A stretch of 64,000 nucleotides of DNA from Cordylochernes scorpioides (GCA_030710605.1 CP092870.1:13081991-13145990); one strand, 5' to 3'; shown: positions 21,861 through 32,377, counted from the first letter of the stretch. The notes: generated by a model not told the origin, from the sequence alone. A program made the numbers and translations.

Positions 21861-22128
21861 TACACCCATACCTTGCTTTGCGTCGGGGTTACGTTCCAAA
21901 AAAAACAACGACGCAAATTGAAACGACGTAAAGTGAAAATATGTGAAGGCGCAATCAAAAACAAAGGTGTTGCCATATTTTAGGAAAAAAAAAATTAAAG
22001 ACTCGAATCCAAAACAACGCAAATTCGAAATATCTAACGACGCACAGTGAAAATCAGTAAAAATTAAGCAGCGACGCAACTTCGAAAAAAACGCAAAACG
22101 AAACGACGCAAAGCGAGGTATTGGTGTA
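21861..22128 (-). mobile_element. MITE family D, copy 2
   Basis: The termini TACACCCATACCTTGCTTTG and CAAAGCGAGGTATTGGTGTA are flanked by TA. The 268-bp interior is the reverse complement of the 2343 copy, including the 'atatggcaacacc' and 'ggattcgagtcttt' words. The orientation is therefore opposite. Confidence 0.75.
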
Positions 22129-22539
22129 ATTAAAACAGGGATACTGACAAGTCGTAGAGAGTTTGTCGATAGATTAAATAATTTAAACTCAAAAAATCCT
22201 AAGGGATACTGAGTTTACAAAAATAAAATATATTTGTTTCCTATACGTACCTACAATACTTCAACTCTTTCTGCTGAAAGTTTGACACGATATAGAGATG
22301 ATAAGTCTATAAAGGAGAGCTTCGAGATTAGAACATGCAAATTAGTCCGTTAATAGAGTAATTTGCATATTTTGTTTCAAGGAAATTTCGTTTCAAATAA
22401 GTTTCAGATATATGCTAGAGATTTTAGAAATGACCAACAATTTAGATATATTAATAGAATGAGCAAAAATTAGAAATGATTGAAAATTGTAAGGTTTATA
22501 TTAAAGTTCAATTTTAATCAAATTATAGTAGCAGGTGAA
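22129..22539. other. AT-rich spacer
   Basis: No open frame above 60 codons and no match to the repeat families defined here. Confidence 0.4.
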
Positions 22540-22761
22540 TACACTCATGGACAAAACTTAAGTAATTTGTATATTTTAGAATGTATATCGGGATTTAGAC
22601 AATAATTCTGAAAGATATTTGATACACAGTGACCTTTATTGGAGACAAACGAGATAATCAAGTGTGAACAAAATTGCCTCTGTCTCCAAAAAAAAAAAAA
22701 AAAAACAGACGACCGGCATCAAAAACCTTTTATTTCTTAAAGTTTTCTCCATAAGTTTATA
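22540..22761. mobile_element. MITE family E, copy
   Basis: Starts TACACTCATGGACAAAACTT and ends 'aaagttttctccataagttta'. A 16-A run interrupts the interior after 'attgcctctgtctcc'. The mutated right end indicates ageing. Confidence 0.75.
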
Positions 22762-23019
22762 TCAGATTTATTTGCATATCTTTTCAAATTTTAATATATT
22801 TTAAAAAATAAATATAGGTTTCCATTAATAAAAAAAACGCTTTTAACTTAATATTGGTGTTTCTGAAGCGCCTCCAGCAAAAAAAAAAAGTAGAAACAGC
22901 CAGATATATCCTTCGTATTTCCTCACTTAATTTTATTAGTTTTTGATAACCATAAACTCTACATATCTGGATTTTATTTTCGGATCGACTTTTCTTCCAC
23001 ATTTGGCTGGATTCTTTTT

Positions 23020-23190
23020 ATAGGCGAATTAAGAGTTAGCGGGCGAGGGAGCACATAAAAAGAGAGAGAGTGGTGCGCTACTTTGCTTAAATAAAATTGC
23101 CATTTCCTCGAATTAGATCAATAGGAGTGCATTAATCCTCTCAGAGTTGTCCCAGGGCGGTGCTATTACCATAATGTGCCACCATCGCTT
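23020..23190. other. GC-richer island
   Basis: 'gttagcgggcgagggagcac' to 'cccagggcggtgctattacc' has balanced composition, without an open frame of note. It lies directly upstream of the tandem LINE duplication. It may be conserved noncoding sequence. Confidence 0.3.
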
Positions 23191-23280
23191 CGGTCAATTA
23201 CTGCTCCTAGCATTGGTATGACGGCCACAACACCTTGTTTCTATATCTTGGACATATATGTTTTACTAGAAATTTATATC

Positions 23281-24580
23281 TACGAGGGGTGTCCCAAAAG
23301 TCCGTGGCCCGACTATGAGAACGAAATATTAGAAACTAATAAATTTTACCATATATACCTTAAAGCCTTGTATAAAGATATGTACATTTCAAAGTTTCTA
23401 CAACTAACCGTTTTTTTTTTGTTATACGTTCTGAAAGAGGACAAGAAACAGGAATCATCTAAAATGTAGACAAACGAGATTCGTGCTGTAATAAAATATC
23501 TTTGTAAGAAAGGAATGTCGCCGAAGGAAATCTATGAAGATATGGTGGCTACATTAAGGGAAAATGCTCCTTCCTATAGCACAGTAAAAAAAAAAGGGTA
23601 GCTGCGTTTAAATTAAAGAGGATCAGCACCGAAGACGAACATGGACAAGGAAGACTTGTTGAGTCAGTTACTCAAGAAAACATCGACAAGATACATGATT
23701 TGGTTATGTTGGACAGAAGAATAACAGTTCGTCAGATAGAAGAGACCTTGGGTATTCCAAAAACTAGTGGATCGGATCATGAGAGAACACTTGGGCCTCA
23801 GGAAGCTTTCTGCCCGTTGGGTTCCCAAACTTTTGACACCCGATCAAAAGGCTGTAAGGAGAAAGTTATCTTCGGATAATCTTGCGTTATTTGAAGCCAA
23901 TTCAGAGGAATTTGTTAATAGATTTGTTACCATGGATGAGACTTGGGCCCATCACTTTACACCAGAGTCCAAGCAACAATCCATGCAATGGAGACACTCC
24001 GGTTCCTCTCCCCTCAAGAAAGCCAAGACAGTTCCATCAGCAGGGAAGGTTATGGTGTCTGTCTTTTGGGATTCCGAGGGTGTACTTCTTCTAGACTTTC
24101 TGAATAAGGGTCAAACCATCACTGGCGATTATTATGCAAATCTTGTGAAGCAACTACGAGAAGCTATTAAAGAAAAAAGAAGAGGAAAGCTGTCCAGGAA
24201 GATTGTTTACCATCAAGACAATACCCAGAGTCATCGGACGCTGCAAGCCATGGCTACTATTTATGATTCTGGCTTTGAACTTTTACCACATGCACCCTAT
24301 TCACCAGATCTAGCTCCGTCTGACTTCAACCTATTTCCTCATTTGAAAAAATCAATTTCTGGCATTCATTTTAGCTCAGATGAATAGGTCATTGATGCTG
24401 TAACCTCATTTTTTGAGTCACTTGAAACATCGTTCTTTTTGGAGGGTATAAAAGCATTAGAACATCGCTGGAAAAAGTGTATAGACCTTAAAGGGGATTA
24501 TGTTGAAAAATAAATCATAATCATTTTATTAGTCATTTTCATTATATGTCGGGCCACGGACTTATGGGACACCCCTCGTA
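23281..24580 (+). mobile_element. Mariner element (irritans-like), 1.3 kb
   Basis: Near-identical inverted repeats of about 31 bp start CGAGGGGTGTCCCAAAAGTC and end with the complement, both flanked by TA. The length of 1300 bp is typical of a complete mariner. It inserted into unit 1 of the tandem LINE duplication. The transposase gene is broken. Confidence 0.9.
23464..24513 (+). pseudogene. Mariner D34D transposase, inactivated
   Basis: The start codon is followed at once by TAG. A poly-A run near 23588 and another site near 23770 shift the frame, and TAG at about 24385 interrupts the C-terminus. Retained motifs are RWVPKLLTPDQK, MDETWAHHFTPESKQ (first Asp), HQDNTQSH (second Asp) and YSPDLAPSDFNLF (third Asp, 34 residues after the second). 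It ends GDYVEK at 24513. The irritans-like assignment comes from the TPESKQQS and KAKTVPSAGKV stretches. Confidence 0.9.
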
Positions 24581-24599
24581 TATAACAATAAATTATTTT

Positions 24600-24790
24600 A
24601 TTCGCGATCGAACGTTGTGGCCCATTGTACGTATTACCTCCCAATCACGTTGCGACGCCACCCATCTCTGTCTTGGGCGTCGGCGTCCAGTTATGCGTAG
24701 CCCAGACGTCTTACCGATCAGTATGGTGTACTCCATTCCTTGCGTCGAGCGATATGACCGAACCGACCGTGAGGTTTTTTTGTTTATGTA
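24600..24790 (-). pseudogene. LINE reverse-transcriptase C-terminus, copy 1
   Basis: The minus strand gives FGHIARR then, after a one-base shift, a segment matching copy 2 at 24931. It is a truncated non-LTR element end with no intact frame. Confidence 0.6.
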
Positions 24791-24930
24791 TCGCCTTGGT
24801 CAATTACTGATTGAACTAGCATTGGTGTGATCATATATCACAAAATCTTGTTTATCCATCCTATATACCTTAGAGATATATGTTTCAGTAGAAATATATA
24901 CCTATATAATAATAAATATTTTTATTCGTG

Positions 24931-25160
24931 ATCGAACGTTGTGGCCCATTGTACGTATTACATCCCAAACACGATGCGATGCCAGCCTGTCTTGAGCTCT
25001 ATGCACCATCTTGGCGACCGTTAAGCTAGTGAGTTCCTTTAATTGGTACATGAAACATGTCGGAGGGCGTCGAGATATGCGACGTCCAGATATCTTTCCA
25101 GTCAGTATGGTGTACTCCATTCCCCTGCGTCGTACGATGTGACCGAACCGACCGTAAGGT
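24931..25160 (-). pseudogene. LINE reverse-transcriptase C-terminus, copy 2
   Basis: The frame reads FGHIVRRRGMEYTI, LTGKISGRR, PPTCFM, then AQDRLASHR. It matches the familiar non-LTR C-terminal pattern 'GHIxRRDG…GKxxGRRxRGRP…AxDRxxWR', with the Trp mutated. Domain identity is from that pattern. The exact clade is not assigned. The fragment is 5' truncated. Confidence 0.7.
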
Positions 25161-25254
25161 TTTTTTGTTTATGTATATCTCGTATTTTTCGGCGAATTCC
25201 AATAGCTTCTAACTAGTTATCCTTTGAATTTCGTTGATTATCAAGGAATAGTTA

Positions 25255-25390
25255 TGGTAGATTAAACTAGAGAGACCGCTGGGAGGGTTCACCACTGATG
25301 AGCCAGGCCCTCTCATTAATTTATCATTACAGTAAGGGCAGTAGATAATTGTTCAATTTTTAGAAGAATCTTACGCGTCTAAAATAGTTA
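25255..25390 (+). repeat. Family K single arm
   Basis: 'ccgctgggagggttcaccac' plus TGATGAGCCAGGCCC and 'cagtaagggcagtag', then 'agaatcttacgcgtctaaaa', shared with 46131-46300. Confidence 0.8.
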
Positions 25391-26387
25391 CAATTTCTCA
25401 GAATTTTTATTTGCCGAATTTCCTCTTCAGAATAGCGCTTCGTTACAATTCCAACATCGCTTTGTACAAAGTATTCATTTTATCCATAAAGCATGCTTAT
25501 CATTCATTCATTTTTGAATTATAATTCATTATTAAGTTCTTGTGTGAAAAGGAAACTTTCTATATGCCGTGTAATTTAAAGTATTTAACAAGGAAACATA
25601 GAAGAGTAAGTTGACAAAGGAAACCCATCTGCTCTCCATTTCTTTAAATATAAAAATTCTAATCTAACACAAAGGAGATAAGAGTTATTTTTTCTTCTTT
25701 AAAGTTGAAGTGTGTGAGACGATATACATAATTCCCAGAGAGCTGATACCGCTGAAGAAGTCAGGCTACTACCTATGTTAGTGGCTTTGGTATGGAAGTT
25801 ACTGAAGACGTTAGCTAAACCTTAGGTAGCAACAAGAGAGGGAGTCTATGTACTGTAGTTCCTTTTGGTTTCCAGGCTATGTCAAGACAGAGAGAGAGTA
25901 TTCACAGATATAACCGATAAGGAGATAATTGAAGGTAAATCCAGTTATATTTTTTTCAAATGAGGAAGTAAAAGAAAACTCACCCATATATTGTAACTAC
26001 AATATTTATACACGTGAATGAACATATTTCCCCGGATCATCATATTTCTTTGAGAAATAATTCCAAGCTTGACTTCTCAACATTCTCATCTCTAGGGAAT
26101 GGTTTGGTTCACTGTGAGGTTGGAAGTTGGTGTGAACCTGCTTCACGTGAAACAGCTTTTTAAAATTCTATATATTCACATTGTGTGGAAGTATACACCG
26201 TACTGAATAGTTATTTTGTAGTTATGCCTCTTTTAAAAGTCAAAATATCTAAACAACATTGTTCACAAGATTTATTCAAAAAGATCCATTATAAACTATA
26301 GTTATAAATTCAATTGCCATCTATCGATAAAATTTATAACAAATAAATTTACTGGCAATGTGTTTCTTTTTAATGATATCATCAAAT
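25391..26387. other. No gene recognised
   Basis: A GC-moderate patch at 25735-25870 shows no frame or repeat partner. The rest is AT-rich up to the transposon end. Confidence 0.4.
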
Positions 26388-27687
26388 ACAGAGGGTGTTT
26401 CCTTTCAAATGAAACGATTTCAAACGTCCGTTAGAACTTTATTTTTCGAACGTGAATTTTTTTCATGTGTTCTATGTGCTTCCCCTTCTTCTTGGCTATC
26501 TCCCTGCATCGGACTTTCCAAGCTGCGAACACTTCCTTGACTTTGGAGAGCGAAACATTCGACCACTCCTCTTGTGCGGCTTTCCAAAGTCCGGCCTCAG
26601 TTTTGGGACGTCGGTTGAAGAGCCGTTGTTTCAACATACCGAACCCGTAAAAATCCAGTGGGCTGGCGTCGGGAGACTTCACTGGAATGTCCGAGTTCCT
26701 GATAAAATTTAGGCCTAGGGTGTCCTTCATTTCTTGTAGGAACTGTTGGGTTTTGTTGGAGGTATGGGAAGAGGCTTTGTCGTGATGAAGGAACACTTTG
26801 TCCATTTCCCCTGGGTAAAGGTCCTTCAGTTGTTCGATGACAGGTTTCAGAACGCATTCTATATAGAATTCTGAGTTCACCTTCACCTTCGATGGAACCT
26901 TTATGAGCGGAAGGACTCCACGGCCAGTCATTACCCCGACAACCATGAAACCTTTAGGGAAAGTTTCGGAGCATTGGTGAACCCAATTATCCGGGACCTG
27001 ATTGCCTCTTTTGATGTAACAGATCTTCCGGATTCCATTGCAATACGTCACATACATCCATGCTTCGTCCAATGTTGCAGTATATTCCGATCTGGAACCG
27101 GCCAGGTGTTCCTCGTAGAGCTTCCGGGCATTCGTTGCACGGTTTTTCATGTGGAAAGGGGTGAGCTTGTGAACCTTGCCTTTTCGTCGGGTATCCAGTT
27201 CCAAATCTTTGTGAATGATGTTATTTATCGTTTTTAGCGATGTTCCACACATTCTGGAAAGTTGGCGCTGAGATGGTGGATTTTCAGTAGTTGCTAGCCG
27301 CTTTACCTTGGAAACCGTGGCGGGGGTCCGCACCGGACGTGGTCGATCGACTTGAAATTTTTGCCCATTGGATTCAGCTTCCCTTTTCTTTCCGATGCCA
27401 TTTACTACCCTACATATTGTAGCTTTGCCAACATCTAGTCCTTCTGCTTTTAGCTTTTTCACTATGACGCTATAACTGTTTCCTTCTTTGGAAAGGGTCC
27501 GAATTGTTTGTTCGACTTGGAGCGTTAGTCTCTCCCCCCCCATGTTGCAAAAATCATGATACCTGATGAAAATGAATTCTCCAGAAGATTCTAGATCTAT
27601 TGGAACCAGTGTCGTGTGCAGCATGCCTGCACGTGCAAAACGCGAGCGCTCGAAAATCGTTTCATTTGAAAGGAAACACCCTCCGTA
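26388..27687 (-). mobile_element. Complete D41D Tc1/mariner-superfamily transposon
   Basis: Both ends read TAC(A/G)GAGGGTGTTTCCTT and stay complementary for about 33 bp with one mismatch. Each is bounded by TA. The single gene occupies almost the whole 1300 bp. Intact ends plus an uninterrupted gene make this the only apparently autonomous element in the window. Confidence 0.9.
26431..27624 (-). CDS. DD41D-type mariner-like transposase, intact
   Basis: The enzyme cuts and rejoins the transposon ends at TA sites in the nucleus. The open frame has 397 codons. I favour the internal ATG at 27543 (MGGERLTLQVEQ, 370 residues), because the first 27 residues lie close to the terminal repeat and look unconserved. 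In 397-residue numbering there are a helix-turn-helix at 33-78, a linker with RPRPVRTP (94-101) and a second helix-turn-helix at about 115-140. Catalytic Asp186 lies in TLDEAW, Asp282 in HHDKASSHT and Asp324 in SPLDFYGF. Exactly 41 residues separate the last two, the signature of the D41D (rosa/Visitor-type) lineage rather than mariner D34D or Tc1 D34E. A basic Lys-rich C-terminus follows. There are no stops, frameshifts or lost catalytic residues. Confidence 0.9.
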   Translation of the reverse strand: MLHTTLVPIDLESSGEFIFIRYHDFCNMGGERLTLQVEQTIRTLSKEGNSYSVIVKKLKAEGLDVGKATICRVVNGIGKKREAESNGQKFQVDRPRPVRTPATVSKVKRLATTENPPSQRQLSRMCGTSLKTINNIIHKDLELDTRRKGKVHKLTPFHMKNRATNARKLYEEHLAGSRSEYTATLDEAWMYVTYCNGIRKICYIKRGNQVPDNWVHQCSETFPKGFMVVGVMTGRGVLPLIKVPSKVKVNSEFYIECVLKPVIEQLKDLYPGEMDKVFLHHDKASSHTSNKTQQFLQEMKDTLGLNFIRNSDIPVKSPDASPLDFYGFGMLKQRLFNRRPKTEAGLWKAAQEEWSNVSLSKVKEVFAAWKVRCREIAKKKGKHIEHMKKIHVRKIKF

Positions 27688-28104
27688 TTATCTCTACTTA
27701 CTAACTACAATGATAAAAGATGTTGAGTGCCAAGATCTCTCATTTAACAACTTTTAACTTCGCAGTGTGAGGTTTTTGTAGATATAATATTGATAGTTGA
27801 TTTTATGACCCAAGCCCTATTATTCAACAACTTTTATCATTGCATTAAGGTCTGTAGAGATAGTATTTGATGTTATTATTAAAGAGAAACATATTTCTAG
27901 TAAATCTGATAGTTACAAATTTTATAGTTATCTTAGTTGTATGAATATATTTCATATTCTATAAAGGTGTATATTTCTGGGCGTAGTTTACATATATTTT
28001 ATTTATGCAATTAAACGTCACATCGTGTGTGTGTATTTAGCTCCATTAAAAATGGAATGTATAAATAGTTAGGCAATTATAAATACGAACAATAAACTAA
28101 AGAA
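27688..28104. other. AT-rich spacer
   Basis: No frame or repeat match. It separates the D41D transposon from a LINE-like GC-rich block. Confidence 0.4.
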
Positions 28105-28480
28105 AATAAACTAACAGAACAACTCCGCCTTTGCCGGTCCCAAGCCCGGATGAAAAAGGAGGAGGGGGAGCAGTAACAAGCTCACTAAAAAACCTGGGCT
28201 CAGCTGGCCCGGCTGATAGTACCCTGTAAGGGCTCCTGATCCGGGGATACAGGATGAGCAGCGTTTGTACTCCATGTTAGGAGCAGCTGCACATGGTCTG
28301 TTCCTCAAGTCAGAGGCCGCCATTTCTTTTGGAGCTAAGTCGGCCTGCCACTGAGTTGTGCTCCCAGTCTTAATGATAAAGGCAGACGCATACTACTTCG
28401 CCCAGTGTGGAGATAAGAAAGAAGAAGAAGACCTAACAGAACTTTATAGTGTAGTATAGGTGGGGCCAGTATAGCGTAAG
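28105..28480 (-). mobile_element. Probable LINE noncoding fragment
   Basis: 'ccggtcccaagcccggatga', 'gaggagggggag' and 'agaaagaagaagaagacc' are the kind of text found in the 5' or inter-ORF region of some invertebrate LINEs, as I recall. The 70-codon minus frame ending at 28111 is unlikely to be a protein. No matching copy lies in this window. Confidence 0.35.
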
Positions 28481-28584
28481 GTATAGAGCCTGGTGATGAA
28501 TAGATTACGTTTATGGAAATACAATTCAATAAAAATATATTTTCTCTAAGTGTATATGTGTCCGTCAAATATATCTATATATAA

Positions 28585-28791
28585 TGCACTCATGGACAAA
28601 ACTTAAGGAAGTAGAAAGTCTTTGATGTCGCCATTCGACCGTTCTTTTTTAAGGAGACAGTGGATAATTTTTGTTCACACTTGGTTATCTCGTATGTCTC
28701 AATAATTATCAAATATATTTCAGAGTTATTGTCTGAATGCCGATATACATGCTAAAAAGTTCCACTTCCTTAAGTTTTGTCTATGAGTGTA
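28585..28791. mobile_element. MITE family E, copy
   Basis: Starts TGCACTCATGGACAAAACTT and ends GTTTTGTCTATGAGTGTA, 207 bp. Both ends are well preserved, as is the interior 'cttggttatctcgtatgtct'. Confidence 0.85.
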
Positions 28792-29051
28792 CCATATAGT
28801 ATACGGTATGGCTATCGATCCAACAAAAGTGGCTTGAGGTAATCTCGTTGCGGTAGGTCCAAGTTCCACAAGTGTGTTCCAGTCTATGAGAGCTCACCGT
28901 TATATGCTTGGTGGATATAGTTGACATCTTATCTTTGACATTAAAAAGTATATTGAGAAGTTTTCATGTTACAGCTATACTTTTTTAACCATCAAACACG
29001 CCTAGCTGTGTGCTACGTGCGAGTTCCATTCTTGATGCTACAGGAACCTAC

Positions 29052-29235
29052 CTGGTCTTACACAGCTCCATCCGCAGAGCCCGTCGCAGAGGCAACGTTT
29101 CCGTGCGCTGATACAGTCTGCGTCCACGTGGCACTTGCGGAGACACTGGCGGCGTGAGGCCGCGGCTTGCTCACGGTCCCTGGGGCAGCCCTCGGGGTCT
29201 CCCCGGGCGTCCACCTCGGGGGGTTCTGGGCACAT
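29052..29235 (-). CDS. Candidate host exon, WAP-like cysteine-rich segment
   Basis: A GC-rich minus-strand frame holds nine cysteines in about 60 residues: CPEPP, GCPRDRE, then QCLRKC, DADC, KRCLCDGLCGWSCVRP. This spacing resembles the whey-acidic-protein four-disulfide core, with C-x-C in place of the usual CC. It would be a secreted or extracellular protein. The frame reaches a textbook donor, CCAG then GTAGGT, at 29051, in phase 1. The upstream acceptor is uncertain (candidates at about 29231-29244), and an in-frame stop lies five codons before the Met, so this is an internal exon or a truncated one. It is not a repeat as far as I can see. Confidence 0.6.
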
Positions 29236-29404
29236 CAGACTCCACTCTTAATCTCTCTTTACAACCCTACGTCTTGGTTCGTAAAGCACCTAATTACAAT
29301 GGAATGAATCAGACTAATTATTGGCGCATTCAGGTCACACCTAAATATTGTAAAATATTTGAAAAGGTTTTGAAAATAGAGTAATCCATGAATAAATATT
29401 TAAT

Positions 29405-29635
29405 AAAAAAGGCATATATTGGATAAAAAAAAATACATATTCACCTTTTTATGAACATTTATTTTAGCTGAACGCTAATATTTTTCAAGATATAACAACC
29501 TTTTTATGTGAACTACAAACTTAGCCACCTATAACCTCAATAGAATAAAGGTAAACATATATTTCTACCTATATTCAATGGGAAGGGGGAAAATTATAAA
29601 AATAAATAATATTTGATCCAATATATGCCGTTGAA
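29405..29635. repeat. Family J foldback, old copy
   Basis: Outer ends 'aaggcatatattggat' and 'atccaatatatgccgtt' face each other. The inner stem is degraded but 'cctcaatagaataaagg' keeps the family order. Confidence 0.65.
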
Positions 29636-30017
29636 ATCAAATATTTTAAAAGTAGTGTGTTTAAGGGAAGCTGGAAGATATTTCTTAACAATTTTTGTTG
29701 TTTTTTAATTCTCACTTTCATATTCCACGTTGGGACTTCACTCACTTCAAGGATAAATTTTCCTCCTTAGAACAATTATAAAGTCAGAAATTAGCTCGCT
29801 ACCTTCCGTCACTATATGGTATAACTGTAGATATTTGAATTCAAAACCTGTTCGAATCAGTCTTATTGACTATTAAGACATGAAGATCACATCTTCCTTC
29901 AGTTCAGTTCTTAGCGTATTTTTCAGTTTGTCAACAACGGAACTAAATTTTGAACAACTAGAAGACAAACTTATTGAACACAACACAGTATAAAAAAACA
30001 TTAGGGCTTCTATTCCG

Positions 30018-30150
30018 TCAAATTAAACGTCAAAACTAGACGTCATTAATTGATAACAAGCGTCTTCGGGTCGGTGACAAAGCCACAACAGGCCGCTAGT
30101 TTGCGGCGACGGTCAATAGATGACGTTTAGTTTTGACGTTTAATTTGACA
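30018..30150. mobile_element. Short MITE, family L
   Basis: TCAAATTAAACGTCAAAACT at the left pairs with AGTTTTGACGTTTAATTTGA at the right, 133 bp apart. The right half recurs at 60767-60853 ('ctagtttgctgcgacggtca', 'gcgtttagttttgac'). Confidence 0.75.
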
Positions 30151-30489
30151 ATTGATAATTAAAATAATTTTATTGACATCTTGTCAATACATTCAAAGTG
30201 CACAGTCTGAAATATTAAAAAAAAAAAAGATAATATGGATTATATACACTATGTACAATAAATATGGCTCATCTGCTAGCGCTGCAGAGTTTGGTGGAGA
30301 ATCGCCAGCGGGTCTCCAGCGACACCACGTATTTTGCGGTCTACGAAGAATACGTAGATCGCGTACTTCGCCGCTGAGGAGATGGTGATGACGTGGTCCT
30401 CGAGACCAACTGGAAACGTTTAATTTGAGGGGAGAGGATCCCTATGCTTTTTAGATTAATTTCTTCCCGGCAAATTTTCCATCAATAAG
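30151..30489. other. Remainder of the insertion, unidentified
   Basis: It includes a GC-rich patch (30270-30400, 'ctgctagcgctgcagag', 'tcgccagcgggtctccagcg') with a 78-codon plus frame that has no known domain. Confidence 0.35.
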
Positions 30490-31093
30490 AGAGTATCTGA
30501 AGTCTCATCTCTAGTTTGATATTAATTGAGACAAATAGCGAGTATTAATCAACACACGGTGCAGGAGCATATTAAAATTAGATTCCACGACCAAGTATAG
30601 ATTGGCAAGGACGTTAATATATCTGGGCCGTGATATTAGACGGAGATAAACTGCCCTAAACTGCTAAACCTGTTCGAATCAGCCTTATTGCCTATTGTGG
30701 TATGAAGATCACATCTTCCTTCAGTTGAGTTATTTACATGGCATATTCTTTCAGTTTGGTAACAACGAGCAAACTTTAAACAACTATAAGACAAACTTAT
30801 TAAACATGAGACAGTACCTGAAGTCTCTTCTCTAGTTTAATATTAATTGAGACAAATAGTGAGCATCAATCAACACACGGTGCAAGGCATATTAAAATTA
30901 GATTCTAGGACCAACTATAGATTGGAAAGGAGGTTAATATATCTGGGCCGTGATATTAGACGGAGCTAAACTGCCCTTAATTACGTTACAGCATAGACGG
31001 ATGCACTTGGCTGGATACACTGTCCACACCATAGACTTCGAACTAGACACCACTTCTTGAAATACAGTTAAATTATTCAGAATATTTTACCCA

Positions 31094-31280
31094 TTCTTGT
31101 TCCAAAAGCACTTTATTAGGTACCGCTCAAAAAGAGCAACCTAGTTTATGATATTTGCTACAATGAATAATATGTGAGGGTTATTCACATATTAAAACAA
31201 AGGGTCCAACGCGGGATTTGATCCCGGTTCATGACTGTCGGGAATCGAGGGTCTTACCCATTCGTCCACCAACTCTTTTT
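31094..31280 (-). mobile_element. SINE-B, minus copy
   Basis: Reverse complement of the 10752 element. The head reads 'gttggtggacgaatgggtaa' and the B-box-like GGGATCAAATCCC lies in the minus strand. The body and 'aaagtgctttt' tail are retained. Confidence 0.7.
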
Positions 31281-31455
31281 TTACCCATTTCTCATTAATA
31301 AATACAAAAGATTTTCTCTTATTTGAGGCGGAGACTATCCTTTATAAGCGGAACCAGTGTTGTGTTGATGACCTGAGGTACTTGGAGAAAAAAATCCGAG
31401 AAACCTTTTGACGCTTATTGAAAAACTAATTGTTTTAGAAGTACTTTCTGACTAA

Positions 31456-31767
31456 TTTTTTTTTTTTTTGCTTATCCCTAGTACATGTGGTACAGGCCAT
31501 GATAATCATGGTGGGTAGTTAGCGACTACTTTTACTGTAAACGCACCACATGTCTACACAAGTGAAAAGCAGTTCGACTTTGCACTTACAAATGTGCCAG
31601 AGCCCCGTTTGGTTACATGCACTCGCTGGTGGGGTTGGAATTTTGCAAGAATCGGGGGCCATTGGAGCCTTTGTTTAAGCTGAAAAAAGTGTCCGATGCG
31701 GGAATCGAACCCGGGTCGTAGTGGTCGAAAACCAAACGGTTTAACGAGGCTTCCACCAACCCCCCAC
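31456..31767 (-). mobile_element. SINE-C, minus copy 1, with target-site duplication
   Basis: The tRNA-like head at 31694-31767 contains the B box GGTTCGATTCC. The body contains 'gccagcgagtgcatgtaacc'-type sequence, and the tail 'gggataagc' is followed by oligo-A. GACTAA flanks it at 31450-31455 and 31768-31773. Copy 2 starts about 130 bp away in the same orientation. Confidence 0.75.
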
Positions 31768-31901
31768 GACTAAATATTATTGTCTTAAATAATTGCCAAG
31801 AACAAATTTATGCAAATTCAACGATACAAAAGTATGCAAAATATTCATACAAAACAAAATTATGTAAAAATAACTATACATGAAAGTTAATGAAAATAAT
31901 A

Positions 31902-32214
31902 TTTTTTTGCTTATCCCTAGTACACGTGGTACAGGTCATGATAATAATCATGGTAGGTAGAAGTAGGCGACAGCTTTTACTGTAAGTGCACCACATGTCT
32001 ACACATGTGAAAAGCAGTTCGAATTTGCACTTACAAATGTGCCAGAGCCACGTTTGGTTACTTTCACTCGCTGCTGGTGTTGGACTTTTGCAAGAATCGG
32101 GGGCCATTGGAGCAATTTTTTTTTAAATCAGTAAAAAAGTGCCCAATGCGGGAATCGAACCCGGGTCGAGGCGGTGAAAACCAACGGTTTAGACCATGCT
32201 TCCACCGACCCCCA
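31902..32214 (-). mobile_element. SINE-C, minus copy 2
   Basis: 313 bp, homologous throughout to the 31456 copy. The head GTCGGTGGAAGCATGGTCTA (A-box region), the loop TTTTCAC and GGTTCGATTCC suggest descent from a tRNA with anticodon TTC (Glu-like), though the acceptor ends do not pair. The tail is 'agggataagcaaaaaaa'. Confidence 0.75.
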
Positions 32215-32377
32215 AGATATATAAAGTTAAACCCATGACAAAAGATGTTGTCAGTAAGTTAAAATGTGACTTGTAAACAAAAGACTCCAGCAGCGCACCT
32301 CTCCCCTAACAATAATATGCATATATTTCAGCATGGTTCTCTTTCATGGTGATATAAGCCTTATTATATACCAAAAG

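Larger units (their letters stand above)
23193..25175 (-). repeat. Tandem duplication of a LINE 3' fragment with flank
   Basis: Unit 1 (23193-24795) and unit 2 (24796-25175) both open with 'ggtcaattactg', continue with 'ctagcattggt', 'agaaat', 'ttattcg' and 'cgatcgaacg', and end with 'ccgaccgt' and 'aggtttttttgtttatgta'. Unit 1 is enlarged by the 1.3-kb mariner at 23281. Unit 2 has about 70 bp not present in unit 1. Confidence 0.75.
29847..30980. repeat. Tandem duplication, copy 1 split by a 0.5-kb insertion
   Basis: Copy 2 (30666-30980) runs continuously from 'aacctgttcgaatcag' to 'ggagctaaactgccct'. Copy 1 has the same left part at 29847-29992 and the right part at 30490-30660. About 500 bp between them, including the MITE at 30018, are absent from copy 2. 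Confidence 0.8.

Noticed and set aside
26452..27237. Plus-strand frames overlapping the D41D transposase
   Set aside because: They are antisense shadows of the minus-strand transposase.
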